A stretch of 64,000 nt of DNA. Source: JALNZF01 sp964447405 (lineage in GTDB: Bacteria > Nitrospirota > UBA9217). Below are positions 41,105-51,043 of this stretch, piece by piece (the stretch's first letter is position 1; each line of letters begins with the position of its first letter). The position numbers and the translations under genes are program-made. The DNA lies in contig CAYUSP010000002.1 in assembly GCA_964447405.1 (NCBI GenBank), positions 434,001 through 498,000 of the forward strand, in the 5' to 3' direction. The notes beneath the pieces were generated by a model. It saw only the letters and a list, made by a program, of their open reading frames with translations, did not search any database and was not told the origin of the DNA.

Positions 41105-42013
41105 TTAATTTCTTGCCGCCTTTTTCCTCAACTGCTTAACAAGCTGTTGTCCTGCTGCAGCATCTTTGATCCGGATCGCGCCGACCACATAGCGGCCCGC
41201 CTGCTCGATATAAACATTGCCATACAGGGGGTCCACTGCGCTCAGGGAAATGCCGCCCGATGGTCCTGTGGACTTTGTTTCTTTCCCCGAAGACTTCAGA
41301 TACTCCTCGTATTGATCGATAGTCTTCTGCGCAGCAGCCATCGTATCCCCGATCACCAGAAAAACCTGGACTGATTCGCCCTTTATAACAGCGTCTGCAA
41401 TCATTCCTTTTCGGAAAAACTCATACCCGAGCAGGCTCTGGGCGATATACCGCTCGCTGTTTTTCACCACTTCCGGCACGTTGAAGATTCCGAGTTCCTG
41501 AGGCGGCTCCACGCTGTTGGGGAGGTTTTTCGAGACCGCGCTGCTGCAGGCAAGGAACACGTCCCGCGGCGCACTCGTGGTGCCGGTCACCTGAAGCCGA
41601 ACAAAATACCGGTCCTGGTAGAAGAACACCTGGGACGACGAGACCGTGCCGCCGGCGCCGACAGCAATAGCCGCATCATCCTTTTTCCGGTAGTTTGCGA
41701 ACATCCCGAAGGCATCGACAAGAGACCCCATTGCATAGATATCGATGTCAATGGCCATCTGCGGATTCTTGCTGTTTGCATATCTGGCATACGCGAGCTT
41801 TTCGAAACCATACGGAAAATATAGCTCGGACTCGCCGTTGATGCGGTCGAACAGGGTGTCCTTGTCAAACATCGTGACTTTTTCATCCATGATCCATCCT
41901 GCAGCGCAGGACGGAGCGGGGTGAATTTTTTCCATGGCATCAGCTCCGAATGACGGTGCGCTCATCCAGAATATGATTACGGCCGCAACCATGATAACGT
42001 GCAGTATCTGCAT
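41105..42013 (-). CDS. Secreted DUF6599-type protein
   Basis: 302 residues from the ATG at 42013 (GGGAGAA upstream); an ATG at 42043 overlapping the previous stop is the alternative. Signal peptide (ILHVIMVAAVIIFWMSAPSFGA). The mature part contains YFPYGFEKLAYARYAN and DIDIYAMGSLVDAFGMFANYRKKD, the DUF6599 pattern. The function of the family is unknown. It forms a likely operon with the lipoprotein, cupin and aldo/keto reductase genes upstream. Confidence 0.75.
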   Translation of the reverse strand: MQILHVIMVAAVIIFWMSAPSFGADAMEKIHPAPSCAAGWIMDEKVTMFDKDTLFDRINGESELYFPYGFEKLAYARYANSKNPQMAIDIDIYAMGSLVDAFGMFANYRKKDDAAIAVGAGGTVSSSQVFFYQDRYFVRLQVTGTTSAPRDVFLACSSAVSKNLPNSVEPPQELGIFNVPEVVKNSERYIAQSLLGYEFFRKGMIADAVIKGESVQVFLVIGDTMAAAQKTIDQYEEYLKSSGKETKSTGPSGGISLSAVDPLYGNVYIEQAGRYVVGAIRIKDAAAGQQLVKQLRKKAARN

Positions 42014-42042
42014 GCGCTTTCTCCCACAAGCTTGCGATGACA

Positions 42043-42471
42043 TTACTCGTCAAAACAATGAATAGCATACACATGCTCGTCAATAGTGCTCTCGATATAG
42101 ATATCGAGGTCCATATGGTTCACGCGCAGGAGGGTCTTTTTGTCCAGGGTCATGGCAACATTGAACCGGTCGCGCGGCAGGTCGATATTCACCGACTGTA
42201 TTCTTGCTGTGAGCTTTCTGTTGTCATGAATGATCGCCTCAAACGTCTGGTCCGCGGGATTGCTGCTCAACGTATCCAGGTTAACGTCTACGATCGGTGT
42301 GATCGTTTTCGGCGGGCCAATGGCCACACTCGCGATCCTGCAGCCGAGGTTGTGGAGATAAGCTGGCTTTGCTTCAGATGTCCTCTGTGAAGCGCAGGCA
42401 TTCATGAGAAGCAGAAGCGGGAGGAATGCAAAAAGAATGCTGCCGCACATCCGTAATCGATGTTCCATCAT
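42043..42471 (-). CDS. Hypothetical lipoprotein (142 aa)
   Basis: 142 residues. Signal peptide with lipobox LLMNAC near residue 25. The mature part is beta-rich (RIASVAIGPPKTITPIVDVNLDTLSS, ARIQSVNIDLPRDRFNVAMTLDKK). No recognised family. Its stop overlaps the alternative start of the DUF6599 gene, which suggests the two exported proteins act together. Confidence 0.7.
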   Translation of the reverse strand: MMEHRLRMCGSILFAFLPLLLLMNACASQRTSEAKPAYLHNLGCRIASVAIGPPKTITPIVDVNLDTLSSNPADQTFEAIIHDNRKLTARIQSVNIDLPRDRFNVAMTLDKKTLLRVNHMDLDIYIESTIDEHVYAIHCFDE

Positions 42472-42477
42472 GATGAT

Positions 42478-42843
42478 CTATGCCGTGTTTCGATGAACCG
42501 TTTCCGGGGAAAACGCGGGCATGCACACGGCAATGTATTCCGCACCTTCCTCCAGAGGTGTGCTGTACTGGATCCATTCACCCTTGCCAACGATGATCGC
42601 TTCGCCGGCCTTCACGTCGATTATCTGCGTTTCCGTCTTGACCCGCAGCATTCCGCGAAGCACCACGGTATATTCGTCGAATTCCGGCCTCTGTCCCGGT
42701 TCGACCCATCCCGACGGGCTCTTCATGCGGGCGACACTCACCTCGGCCGTGCCGGTGCAGGCCCGACCGACGAATTCCTCGATCCTCTTGGGTTTGTTTC
42801 CCTGTGCTTTGATCACAACGGGAACCGGGATATGTTTGATCAT
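42478..42843 (-). CDS. Cupin-domain protein
   Basis: 121 residues, a single small beta barrel. PEFDEYTVVLRGMLRVKTETQIIDVKAGEAIIVGKGEWIQYSTP follows the cupin layout, with Glu/Asp in place of the first two metal-binding His residues, so metal binding is uncertain. Cytoplasmic. Sits between the aldo/keto reductase and the lipoprotein genes on the same strand. The substrate is unknown. Confidence 0.82.
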   Translation of the reverse strand: MIKHIPVPVVIKAQGNKPKRIEEFVGRACTGTAEVSVARMKSPSGWVEPGQRPEFDEYTVVLRGMLRVKTETQIIDVKAGEAIIVGKGEWIQYSTPLEEGAEYIAVCMPAFSPETVHRNTA

Positions 42844-42873
42844 AAAGGTCCTTTACCTCGTCGCAGCATTGTT

Positions 42874-44052
42874 CTACCCCAGCATCTCCCGCGCCTGCCG
42901 CATCTTGGCCGCGATATTCAACCCCCTGGCGCAGGACGCGACGCAGACCGGACACTCGAGGCAGGCGCCGGCGGAAGCGGTCTTCGGAAGCTCGCGGTAG
43001 GTGGACAATGCGAGCCCGCGGTTCCGGTACCCTTCAGCATACATGAGCGAGCGGTTGACGGAGCTGATGTCCACGCCCCGGGGGCAGGTGCCTTCGCAAA
43101 TGCCGCAGAGATCGCAGTAGAACCCTGCTACAGCCATGCGGTATTTTTCAAGAATGCGGGCGTCTGCGGTCTTGAAGGGCATGCCCATGACCGCGATATC
43201 CTCTTTGAGCTGGGACATGTCCTTCATGCCCGGGATCGCCATGGTGACATGGGGATTCTGGAGCGCCCACTTGAGCGCTGCCTGATGAGGGCTGATGGAG
43301 CCCATGGCATCGGTCTTGTAACCGCCCGCCTGGGTCTTCATGGCGATGATGCCAACTCCGGCCTTTGCGGCCCGCTCGATGGCAACTGCAGTCTCTTTAT
43401 TACTCTCGAAATTGTAAGCCACAAGGCAGGTGTCAAAGAAACGGTCCTTGTCATCCACCAGCGCGTTCAGCACCTCTGCCTGATTCTTGTGCGTGGTTAC
43501 GCCGCAGAAACGCACCTTGCCCTGCTGCTTGAGAAGCGCAAGCGCCTCCCGGGTCTCGGGGATGAAGATGCGGTCCTTGTCTGTCAGATTGTGGAGCTGG
43601 ATCACGTCAATATGGTCGGTTTCGAGGGTCTTGAGGCTCGTCTCCACATCCCGAATGATGTCTTCCTTGGATTTCGAACCCGGCAGCGTTTTCGTGGCAA
43701 CATACACTTTGTCACGCCTGCCTTTGAGGGCCTTGGCCACGATCTCCTCGTTCTTACCGTCCATGTACTTTCGAGCCGTATCCACATAGTTAACGCCGTT
43801 TTCAAATGCTATCTTGAGCACCTCGGGCTCCGGTGTCAGCATGGCGCCGAAGCTAACTACCGTTATCTTGAGCCCCGTTCTTCCCAGCGTCCGGAACACG
43901 GGTTCCGGAAATGCGAAAGACCCGGCTGCCGCATACTGTTGTGCAGCCTCGGCAAGGGGATTGTTGGCAATGATCGCAGTGGTGGTGCCGATTAAGCCTG
44001 CTTTTAGAAACGTTCTTCTGTTCATGCCCGATTTGCGATTTTCGTCCTTCAT
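42874..44052 (-). CDS. Tat-exported aldo/keto reductase with two 4Fe-4S clusters
   Basis: 392 residues. Twin-arginine signal MNRRTFLKAGLIGTTTA (about 10-26). Aldo/keto reductase barrel (about 50-310) with GVNYVDTARKYMDGKNEEIV (catalytic Asp and Tyr), KTLPGSKSKEDIIRDVETSLKTL and HIDVIQLHNL. The C-terminus (about 325-390) has two ferredoxin-type clusters: CDLCGICEGTCPRG and CLECPVCVASCARG. The combination suggests an electron-transfer-linked oxidoreductase in the periplasm instead of an NADPH enzyme. The substrate is unknown. Confidence 0.9.
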   Translation of the reverse strand: MKDENRKSGMNRRTFLKAGLIGTTTAIIANNPLAEAAQQYAAAGSFAFPEPVFRTLGRTGLKITVVSFGAMLTPEPEVLKIAFENGVNYVDTARKYMDGKNEEIVAKALKGRRDKVYVATKTLPGSKSKEDIIRDVETSLKTLETDHIDVIQLHNLTDKDRIFIPETREALALLKQQGKVRFCGVTTHKNQAEVLNALVDDKDRFFDTCLVAYNFESNKETAVAIERAAKAGVGIIAMKTQAGGYKTDAMGSISPHQAALKWALQNPHVTMAIPGMKDMSQLKEDIAVMGMPFKTADARILEKYRMAVAGFYCDLCGICEGTCPRGVDISSVNRSLMYAEGYRNRGLALSTYRELPKTASAGACLECPVCVASCARGLNIAAKMRQAREMLG

Positions 44053-44159
44053 ACGTGCCTCCTTTATTATAAATACCGATGCTCCAAATCGATTGTCCGG
44101 TATTTTAGTCTATCAGATATGAACCTTGCTTGTAAACCCCGTTTTTGCAAAGCTTTACC

Positions 44160-44189
44160 TTGACAAACACCGGGAAAACATCATATTAT
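44160..44189 (+). promoter_or_regulatory. Sigma-70 promoter of the ACT-liv operon
   Basis: TTGACA, 18-base spacer, TATTAT, about 60 bases before the GTG at 44251. Confidence 0.65.
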
Positions 44190-44250
44190 TGTGCTCTTCC
44201 CGTATCGCGGTCAATGCGTTATTCTCACCTTAAACAAGAGCGGAGGGCTC

Positions 44251-44682
44251 GTGAACGTCGAGCAGATATCCATATTTCTTGAGAACAAATCGGGCCGCCT
44301 CGCCGATGTAACCGATAGCCTGGCAAAGAGCGGGATCAATTTGCGGGCCCTTTCGCTGGCAGACACTGCTGATTTCGGCATCTTCCGGCTCATTGTGAGT
44401 GACACAGAGAAGGCTATCGCGATCCTGAAAGAGAAAGGCTTCACCATCGGCAAGAACGATGTTGTGGCCGTGGAGGTGCCTGACCGGCCCGGCGGCCTCG
44501 CGGGCATTCTGAGTACCCTGCAGGGCAAGAACATCAACGTAGAATACATGTACGCTTTTGTTCAAAAGAACGAGGGCAATGCCGTCCTCATCTTCCGGTT
44601 CGATGATATCGGGAAGGCCGTTGGAGCGCTTCGTGATGCAGGGGTCAGAATCCTGAGCAACGCCGAGGTGAAGAGCTTGTAA
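44251..44682 (+). CDS. Tandem ACT-domain protein
   Basis: 143 residues from the GTG at 44251 (GCGGAGGG upstream); upstream frame is not needed. Two ACT domains: VEQISIFLENKSGRLADVTDSLAKSGINLRALSL and DVVAVEVPDRPGGLAGILSTLQGKNINVEYMYAF. ACT domains bind amino acids. Such stand-alone proteins often precede phenylacetate-CoA ligase or liv genes in anaerobes and may sense the amino acid imported by the transporter that follows. Confidence 0.92.
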   Translation: MNVEQISIFLENKSGRLADVTDSLAKSGINLRALSLADTADFGIFRLIVSDTEKAIAILKEKGFTIGKNDVVAVEVPDRPGGLAGILSTLQGKNINVEYMYAFVQKNEGNAVLIFRFDDIGKAVGALRDAGVRILSNAEVKSL

Positions 44683-44734
44683 GATCATACCCTGGAGATC
44701 CAGGGATAATACCCGTAAGGAGGAAGAGTACATT

Positions 44735-45883
44735 ATGAAGCTGTTGAAATTAGCGGCAGTAGCAGTTTGCATTATCGCCCTGTCAATCAGCCCGGCAATG
44801 GCGGCGGGCACCATCAAGATCGGTGCGATCCTGGCAGTAACCGGTCCTGCGTCATTCCTCGGAGCGCCCGAGGCAAAAACCCTCGAAATGCTCGTAGAGG
44901 ATATCAACGCCAAGGGCGGCATCAACGGATCCAAGATCGAACTGGTCATCAAGGATTCCAGCGCCGATCCGCAGAAGGCCATCTCGTTTGCCAAGCAGCT
45001 GATCGACGAGGAGAAGGTTTTCGCCATCATCGGCCCGTCCACCAGCGGTGAGACCATGGCGATGAAGAACCTTGCCGAGGAAGGCAAGACCCTCCTTCTT
45101 TCCTGCGCTGCCGCGGAAGTGATTGTGAATCCCGTTGCAAAATACGTATTTAAGACCCCCCAGATGGACAAGCACGCGGTGATCAGGATCTTCCAGCAGA
45201 TGAAGAAGATGGGCATAGCGAAGATCGGAGTCCTGTCCTCCAATACTGGCTTCGGCAAGGCAGGCAAGGAACAGCTCGAGAAGCTTGCTGCCGAACACGG
45301 CATAACCATCGCCATCAGCGAGGTCTATGATAAGGCGGCCACGGACCTCACTGCCGAGGTGACCAAGATCAAGGCCGCGAATGTCCAGGCGATCGTGAAC
45401 TGGTCCATCGAGCCTGCCCAGGCCATCGTGATCAAGAATGTTCGCCAGATCGGCATGACGATACCGATCTTCCAGAGCCACGGCTTCGGCAATACGGGTT
45501 ATGTGAAAGCTGCCGGCGCTGCTGCCGAGGGCGTGATCTTCCCGGCAGGCAGGCTGCTCGTTGCCGACACGCTGTCCGACAAACATCCCCAGAAGGCCTT
45601 GCTTGTTGATTATAAGAAGAAGTACGAGGAAAAATACAAGGAGGACGTGAGCACGTTCGGCGGCCATGCCTATGACGCCATAAAGATCCTTGAGCAGGCC
45701 CTGAAGGCAGCCGGTCCCGCGGCAGACAAGGAAAAGGTCAGGTCCACCATCGAGAACATGAAGGGGCTCGCAGGCACTGCCGGAGTCTTCAATTTCTCGC
45801 CCACGGACCACAACGGCCTCGACCTCAATGCCTTTGAAATGCTGACCGTGAAGGACGGCAAGTTCACGGTGCTGGAGAAGTAA
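44735..45883 (+). CDS. livK: Branched-chain amino-acid ABC transporter, substrate-binding protein
   Basis: 382 residues. Signal peptide (LLKLAAVAVCIIALSISPAMA). The mature part is a Leu/Ile/Val-binding type I periplasmic protein: TIKIGAILAVTGPASFLGAPEAKTLEMLVEDINAKGGINGSKIELVIKDSSADPQKA and FGGHAYDAIKILEQALKAAG. AAGGAGGAAG precedes the ATG. First transporter gene of the liv operon. Ligand may be a branched-chain or aromatic amino acid or an aryl acid; sequence alone does not decide. Confidence 0.94.
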   Translation: MKLLKLAAVAVCIIALSISPAMAAGTIKIGAILAVTGPASFLGAPEAKTLEMLVEDINAKGGINGSKIELVIKDSSADPQKAISFAKQLIDEEKVFAIIGPSTSGETMAMKNLAEEGKTLLLSCAAAEVIVNPVAKYVFKTPQMDKHAVIRIFQQMKKMGIAKIGVLSSNTGFGKAGKEQLEKLAAEHGITIAISEVYDKAATDLTAEVTKIKAANVQAIVNWSIEPAQAIVIKNVRQIGMTIPIFQSHGFGNTGYVKAAGAAAEGVIFPAGRLLVADTLSDKHPQKALLVDYKKKYEEKYKEDVSTFGGHAYDAIKILEQALKAAGPAADKEKVRSTIENMKGLAGTAGVFNFSPTDHNGLDLNAFEMLTVKDGKFTVLEK

Positions 45884-45899
45884 AGCGTAAGCAAAAAAA

Positions 45900-45973
45900 C
45901 GAGGGATGATGGAAGATGGAGGAGCGCGGCCCTTGGGGCCACGCAGGTAGCGTCCATGGTCCATCGTCCCTCG
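45900..45973. repeat. Word-type inverted repeat between livK and livH
   Basis: The left arm CGAGGGATGATGGAAGATGG (45900-45919) and right arm (about 45953-45973, CCATGGTCCATCGTCCCTCG) are reverse complements with few mismatches. A GGCCC/GGGCC stem lies inside. It could attenuate transcription, giving more LivK than membrane subunits. Confidence 0.65.
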
Positions 45974-45993
45974 TCGGTTTTTGAGGTTTCGTT

Positions 45994-46881
45994 TTGATAG
46001 AACTTTTTTTCCAGTACCTCGTGGCCGGCCTGACCTACGGCACCATTTACGCCATCGTCGGCATAGGCTTCAACATCATCTATAACACAACCGGCATCAT
46101 CAATTTCGCCCAGGGCGAGTTCGTCATGCTCGGCGGCATGATTGCAGTAACGCTCCAGGCGTTCCTTCCCCTGCCTTTTGCCATCCTTTGCGCTGTGCTG
46201 ATCACCATGCTGATCGGCGGCCTGATCGAGATCACCTTCATCCGCTGGCTGATAAAACCCTCGGTCCTGCGCATGATCATCATCACCATCGGCATCTCCA
46301 TCCTCGTGCGGGAAGCTGCTCTCGTCATCTGGGGAGAGGGTGTCCGATCGCTGCCCTACTTCACGGGAAACGAGATCTCCGCCATCGCGATCCACGGAGT
46401 CCGCATCTCCCCCCAGGTCATCTGGAGCATCGGCGTCTGTTCGATCATCGTCCTGTCGCTGAATCTCTTTTTCAAGCATACGATGCTGGGGCGCGAGATG
46501 CGCGCCTGCGCCGCGAATCGTGAGGCCGCCGCATTGTGCGGCATCCCGACCAGGAATATGGTCACGCTGTCTTTTGTCTTGTCCGCGGGCATCGGAGCGC
46601 TGGCCGGCTGCGTCGTATCGCCGATCACCTATACTCAGTATAGCATCGGTACGGGCCTCGCCATCAAGGGCTTCACTGTCGCGATCCTTGGCGGGCTCGG
46701 GAACAGTATGGCGGCCGTTGCAGCCGGTTTCATCCTCGGCATTCTCGAGTCCTTCAGCATATGGGTGCTGCCCACAGCCTACAAGGACGCCATCTCCATC
46801 TCAATCCTGCTTGCGATGCTGTTCATCAGGCCAAGCGGCCTGTTCGGCAGCGCTGAAGCAATGAAGTTGAAGGATTTCTGA
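45994..46881 (+). CDS. livH: Branched-chain amino-acid ABC transporter, permease LivH
   Basis: 295 residues from a TTG start (GAGG lies ten bases upstream). Eight hydrophobic helices and the LivH motifs GLTYGTIYAIVGIGFNIIYNTTGIINFAQGEF and GTGLAIKGFTVAILGGLGN. Forms the membrane channel with LivM. Its TGA shares one base with the livM ATG. The TTG start may lower its output. Confidence 0.94.
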   Translation: MIELFFQYLVAGLTYGTIYAIVGIGFNIIYNTTGIINFAQGEFVMLGGMIAVTLQAFLPLPFAILCAVLITMLIGGLIEITFIRWLIKPSVLRMIIITIGISILVREAALVIWGEGVRSLPYFTGNEISAIAIHGVRISPQVIWSIGVCSIIVLSLNLFFKHTMLGREMRACAANREAAALCGIPTRNMVTLSFVLSAGIGALAGCVVSPITYTQYSIGTGLAIKGFTVAILGGLGNSMAAVAAGFILGILESFSIWVLPTAYKDAISISILLAMLFIRPSGLFGSAEAMKLKDF

Positions 46882-47960
46882 TGCGCACCTCCCGCTATAC
46901 ACCGCTCTTCGCCCTGCTCGGCGTCGTCACCCTGGTACAGCTCATGACATTCGCCGGGGGCAGGGAGTTCTATCTTACCCAGTTGACCATGACCGCATAC
47001 TATTCCCTGGTCGTCATCGGCCTCTGCCTGCTCATGGGTTTCGCCGGCCAGATATCACTGGGCCACGCGGGTTTCTTTGCCATCGGCGGCTACACCTCGG
47101 CAGTGCTTACGACCTTCAGTTTTTCCGCTGACGCCCCCCTGGTCCGGTTCTTCACGAATCTCGGAATCCTGACACATCGGCAGGACCTGTATGGCGGTCA
47201 GTTCCTGAGCGTCCATCCCTGGGCAGCCTGTTTCGCGGCTATTCTGCTCGCCCTCGTGGTGGCTTACGCCATCGGCATCCCGGTGCTTAAACTGAAAGGG
47301 CATTACCTCGCCATGGCCACCCTTGGCTTCGGCACGATCATCTTTAGCATCGTGCTCGGGACCCAGCGCTTTGGAGCAGCAGACGGTATTTCGGGAGTGC
47401 CTCCCCTTCCGCTCCTTCCCGGCATCAGTGTCAGCGGCAATGCGCAGCTTCGGGTTGTGAACTACTATGTTGCCTGGGCTCTCGTCGCCATTGCCATGTT
47501 GCTGCTGGTAAACCTCATCAACTCTCGTGTTGGCCGGGCCCTGCGTGCGATCCACGGAGCTGAAGATGCGTCGAGCGCCATGGGTGTGGACACAGCCCAA
47601 TACAAGTTGAACACTTTTATGGTGAGCGCTGCGCTTGCATCGATCGCCGGCGTGTTCCTCACCCATTTCAACGGCGGGATCGGACCCGCTGAAGCGTCGA
47701 TCATGAGGTCCGTGCGGTACGTCGCGATCGTCGCTGTCGGCGGCATGGGCAGCCTGTGGGGCACGCTCATCATGAGCGTGGTGCTGAACTTCCTGTCGCT
47801 CCGCGGCTATTTCGGGACGCTCGACGACGCTATATTCGGCGTTATCCTGATCCTGATCATGCTGTTCGCACCGGATGGGATCATTGGCGCGGATCTCCGG
47901 GCATTGGTGGGCAAGTTGAAAAACAGACTTACTGGAAAAGAACAGGAAAAGCCGATGTAA
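46881..47960 (+). CDS. livM: Branched-chain amino-acid ABC transporter, permease LivM
   Basis: 359 residues, about ten helices. LivM blocks: YYSLVVIGLCLLMGFAGQISLGHAGFFAIGGYTSA, LKLKGHYLAMATLGFGTI and MRSVRYVAIVAVGGMGSLWGTLIMS. It overlaps livH by one base. Its stop codon is the first part of the word-type repeat that separates it from livG. Confidence 0.94.
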   Translation: MRTSRYTPLFALLGVVTLVQLMTFAGGREFYLTQLTMTAYYSLVVIGLCLLMGFAGQISLGHAGFFAIGGYTSAVLTTFSFSADAPLVRFFTNLGILTHRQDLYGGQFLSVHPWAACFAAILLALVVAYAIGIPVLKLKGHYLAMATLGFGTIIFSIVLGTQRFGAADGISGVPPLPLLPGISVSGNAQLRVVNYYVAWALVAIAMLLLVNLINSRVGRALRAIHGAEDASSAMGVDTAQYKLNTFMVSAALASIAGVFLTHFNGGIGPAEASIMRSVRYVAIVAVGGMGSLWGTLIMSVVLNFLSLRGYFGTLDDAIFGVILILIMLFAPDGIIGADLRALVGKLKNRLTGKEQEKPM

Positions 47961-48123
47961 CCACGGATGAACACTGATGGACACGGAACAGCGCAGAAAA
48001 ATGATTTAACCGCAGAGGGCGCAGAGGAAAGCAATCCGGCAAAAAATCAGTAAGAAGTTCACAAGCAGTAGTACTTACCGTGTTAATCTGTGTGTCCCGA
48101 CAAAGTCGGGACCTGTGGTTACG
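47958..48123. repeat. Word-type inverted repeat between livM and livG
   Basis: The left arm starts at the livM stop (TAACCACGGATGAACACTGA) and the right arm ends CCTGTGGTTACG; a second word (AACCGCAGAGGGCGCAGAGG, 48008-48027) and a perfect hairpin GTCCCGAC-AAA-GTCGGGAC (48094-48112) lie inside. It interrupts an otherwise tightly packed operon by 175 bases. Confidence 0.65.
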
Positions 48124-48135
48124 TAAAATAATTTT

Positions 48136-48900
48136 ATGCCTCTTCTTGAGATAAAAAATCTGAACAAGCGTTTTGGCGGCCTGCAGGCGGTGAAGGACAT
48201 CAGTTTTTCCGTCCGGCAGGGCTCCATCAAAGCCGTCATCGGCCCGAACGGCGCGGGCAAAACAACGCTCTTTCACCTCGTATCAGGCTTCCTGCCGTCT
48301 GACTCCGGGGAAGTCCTGTATCAGGACAAGCCGATCCAGGGACTCAGTCCGCACGAGGTGGCGGGCTGCGGCATATCGCGGACCTTTCAACACATCAGGC
48401 TGTTCTCGCACATGACTGCCCTGGAAAATGTGATGGTCGGCCGCCATGTAAAAAGCAGGGCTGGATTTATCGCAGGAATGATGAACCTGCCCTGGACGTG
48501 GCACGAAGAGCGCGAAGTCCGGGACAAGGCGCTCGAGATGATGGATTTCCTCGGCATCGCGAACCTTGCTGATGTGGATGCAACCAGTCTGTCCTACGGC
48601 CAGCAGCGATCCGTGGAGCTGGCCCGCGCACTTGCGGGCGACCCCGCGATGCTTTTACTCGACGAGCCTGCCGCAGGGCTGAATATGCGAGAAACCGCTG
48701 ATACAGCCAGGCTCATTGAGAAAATCCGGGGCCGGGGCGTTACGGTGCTGATCGTGGAGCACGACATGTCCCTGGTCATGAACATTTCTGATGAGGTCGT
48801 GGTCCTCTGCTATGGGGAGAAGATCGCGGACGATGTGCCGCGCGCTGTCCAGAGAAATCCCGAGGTGGTAAGGGTGTATCTGGGGGAGGATGATGCTTAA
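48136..48900 (+). CDS. livG: Branched-chain amino-acid ABC transporter, ATPase LivG
   Basis: 254 residues. Walker A GPNGAGKTTLFHL, Q-loop region ISRTFQHIRLF, signature LSYGQQRSVELARAL, Walker B LLLDEPAAGLNM and the switch His in VEHDMSLVM. The ATP-binding protein that with LivF drives LivHM. The final bases overlap livF. Confidence 0.96.
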   Translation: MPLLEIKNLNKRFGGLQAVKDISFSVRQGSIKAVIGPNGAGKTTLFHLVSGFLPSDSGEVLYQDKPIQGLSPHEVAGCGISRTFQHIRLFSHMTALENVMVGRHVKSRAGFIAGMMNLPWTWHEEREVRDKALEMMDFLGIANLADVDATSLSYGQQRSVELARALAGDPAMLLLDEPAAGLNMRETADTARLIEKIRGRGVTVLIVEHDMSLVMNISDEVVVLCYGEKIADDVPRAVQRNPEVVRVYLGEDDA

Positions 48901-49612
48901 GATACGCAACCTTGATGCAGGATACGGTTCTCTGACCGTTCTTCGGCGGCTCTCGCTCCATGTCAAGGCCGGTGAGATCGTCACGATCATCGGCGCGAAC
49001 GGCGCCGGGAAAACAACGCTGCTCAAGACCATCACCGGACTGCTTCGGCCGAATGCCGGAGAGATCTTTTTCGACGGCAGGGATATCGTTCGCGTTCCAA
49101 CGGAAAAGATCGTCCTGGATGGGTGCTCGCTCGTGCCCGAGGGCAGGCAGGTCTTCGCCGCCATGCCAGTGCACGAGAACCTGCTGCTCGGAGCCTATGT
49201 CCAGTTCAAGCGGGGGAAAAAACAGGACGTCCTGCACGATCTCGACCGCGTCTTCACGCTATTCCCTGTGTTAAAGCAGCGAGAGCATCAGCTCGCCGGT
49301 ACACTCTCGGGCGGCGAGCAGCAGATGCTTGCCATTGGCAGGGCGCTCATGGCCCGGCCGAAGCTCATCATGCTCGATGAGCCCTCCATGGGACTGGCAC
49401 CGCTCATGGTGAAGGAGATCTTCTCGATCATCGTAAGGATCCGCGAAGAAGGAAACACGGTCCTGCTCGTGGAACAGAACGCCAAGAGCGCTCTCAAGAT
49501 CGCGAACAGGGGATACGTGCTCGAGACCGGCAGGATCATCCTCGAAGGAGATGCCGAAGACCTGCTTTCGAACCACGATGTACAGCGGGCGTATTTGGGA
49601 AGAGAGCAGTAA
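48893..49612 (+). CDS. livF: Branched-chain amino-acid ABC transporter, ATPase LivF
   Basis: 239 residues from the second of two adjacent ATGs (48890 and 48893), overlapping livG by 8 to 11 bases. Walker A GANGAGKTTLLKT, the LivF-type VPEGRQVFAAMPVHENLLLGAY, signature LSGGEQQMLAIGRALM, Walker B LIMLDEPSMGLAP and VEQNAKSAL. Closes the transporter part of the operon. Confidence 0.96.
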   Translation: MLKIRNLDAGYGSLTVLRRLSLHVKAGEIVTIIGANGAGKTTLLKTITGLLRPNAGEIFFDGRDIVRVPTEKIVLDGCSLVPEGRQVFAAMPVHENLLLGAYVQFKRGKKQDVLHDLDRVFTLFPVLKQREHQLAGTLSGGEQQMLAIGRALMARPKLIMLDEPSMGLAPLMVKEIFSIIVRIREEGNTVLLVEQNAKSALKIANRGYVLETGRIILEGDAEDLLSNHDVQRAYLGREQ

Positions 49613-49614
49613 AT

Positions 49615-49712
49615 GCAATGAGCAATTAAGAATTAGGAATTGAGAATGCAAAATAGCTGACTTGGAAAATATTATGATAATTCCTAATTTCTCATTTCTC
49701 ATTTACCATTTC
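49615..49712. repeat. Word-type inverted repeat between livF and paaK
   Basis: Left arm (49615-49648) iterates AATTAAGAATTAGGAATTGAGAATG-like words; right arm (49679-49712) is AATTCCTAATTTCTCATTTCTC and onwards, its approximate reverse complement. The right arm ends eight bases before the paaK ribosome-binding site. Confidence 0.65.
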
Positions 49713-49725
49713 ACCGGAGGTGCGT

Positions 49726-51024
<1,299 letters not shown>

Positions 51025-51043
51025 GAAAAACTGAGGAGTACAG

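Noticed and set aside
42460..43995. 511-codon plus-strand open frame
   Set aside because: It lies opposite the aldo/keto reductase and cupin genes, whose motifs are unambiguous; the frame is a shadow caused by high GC.
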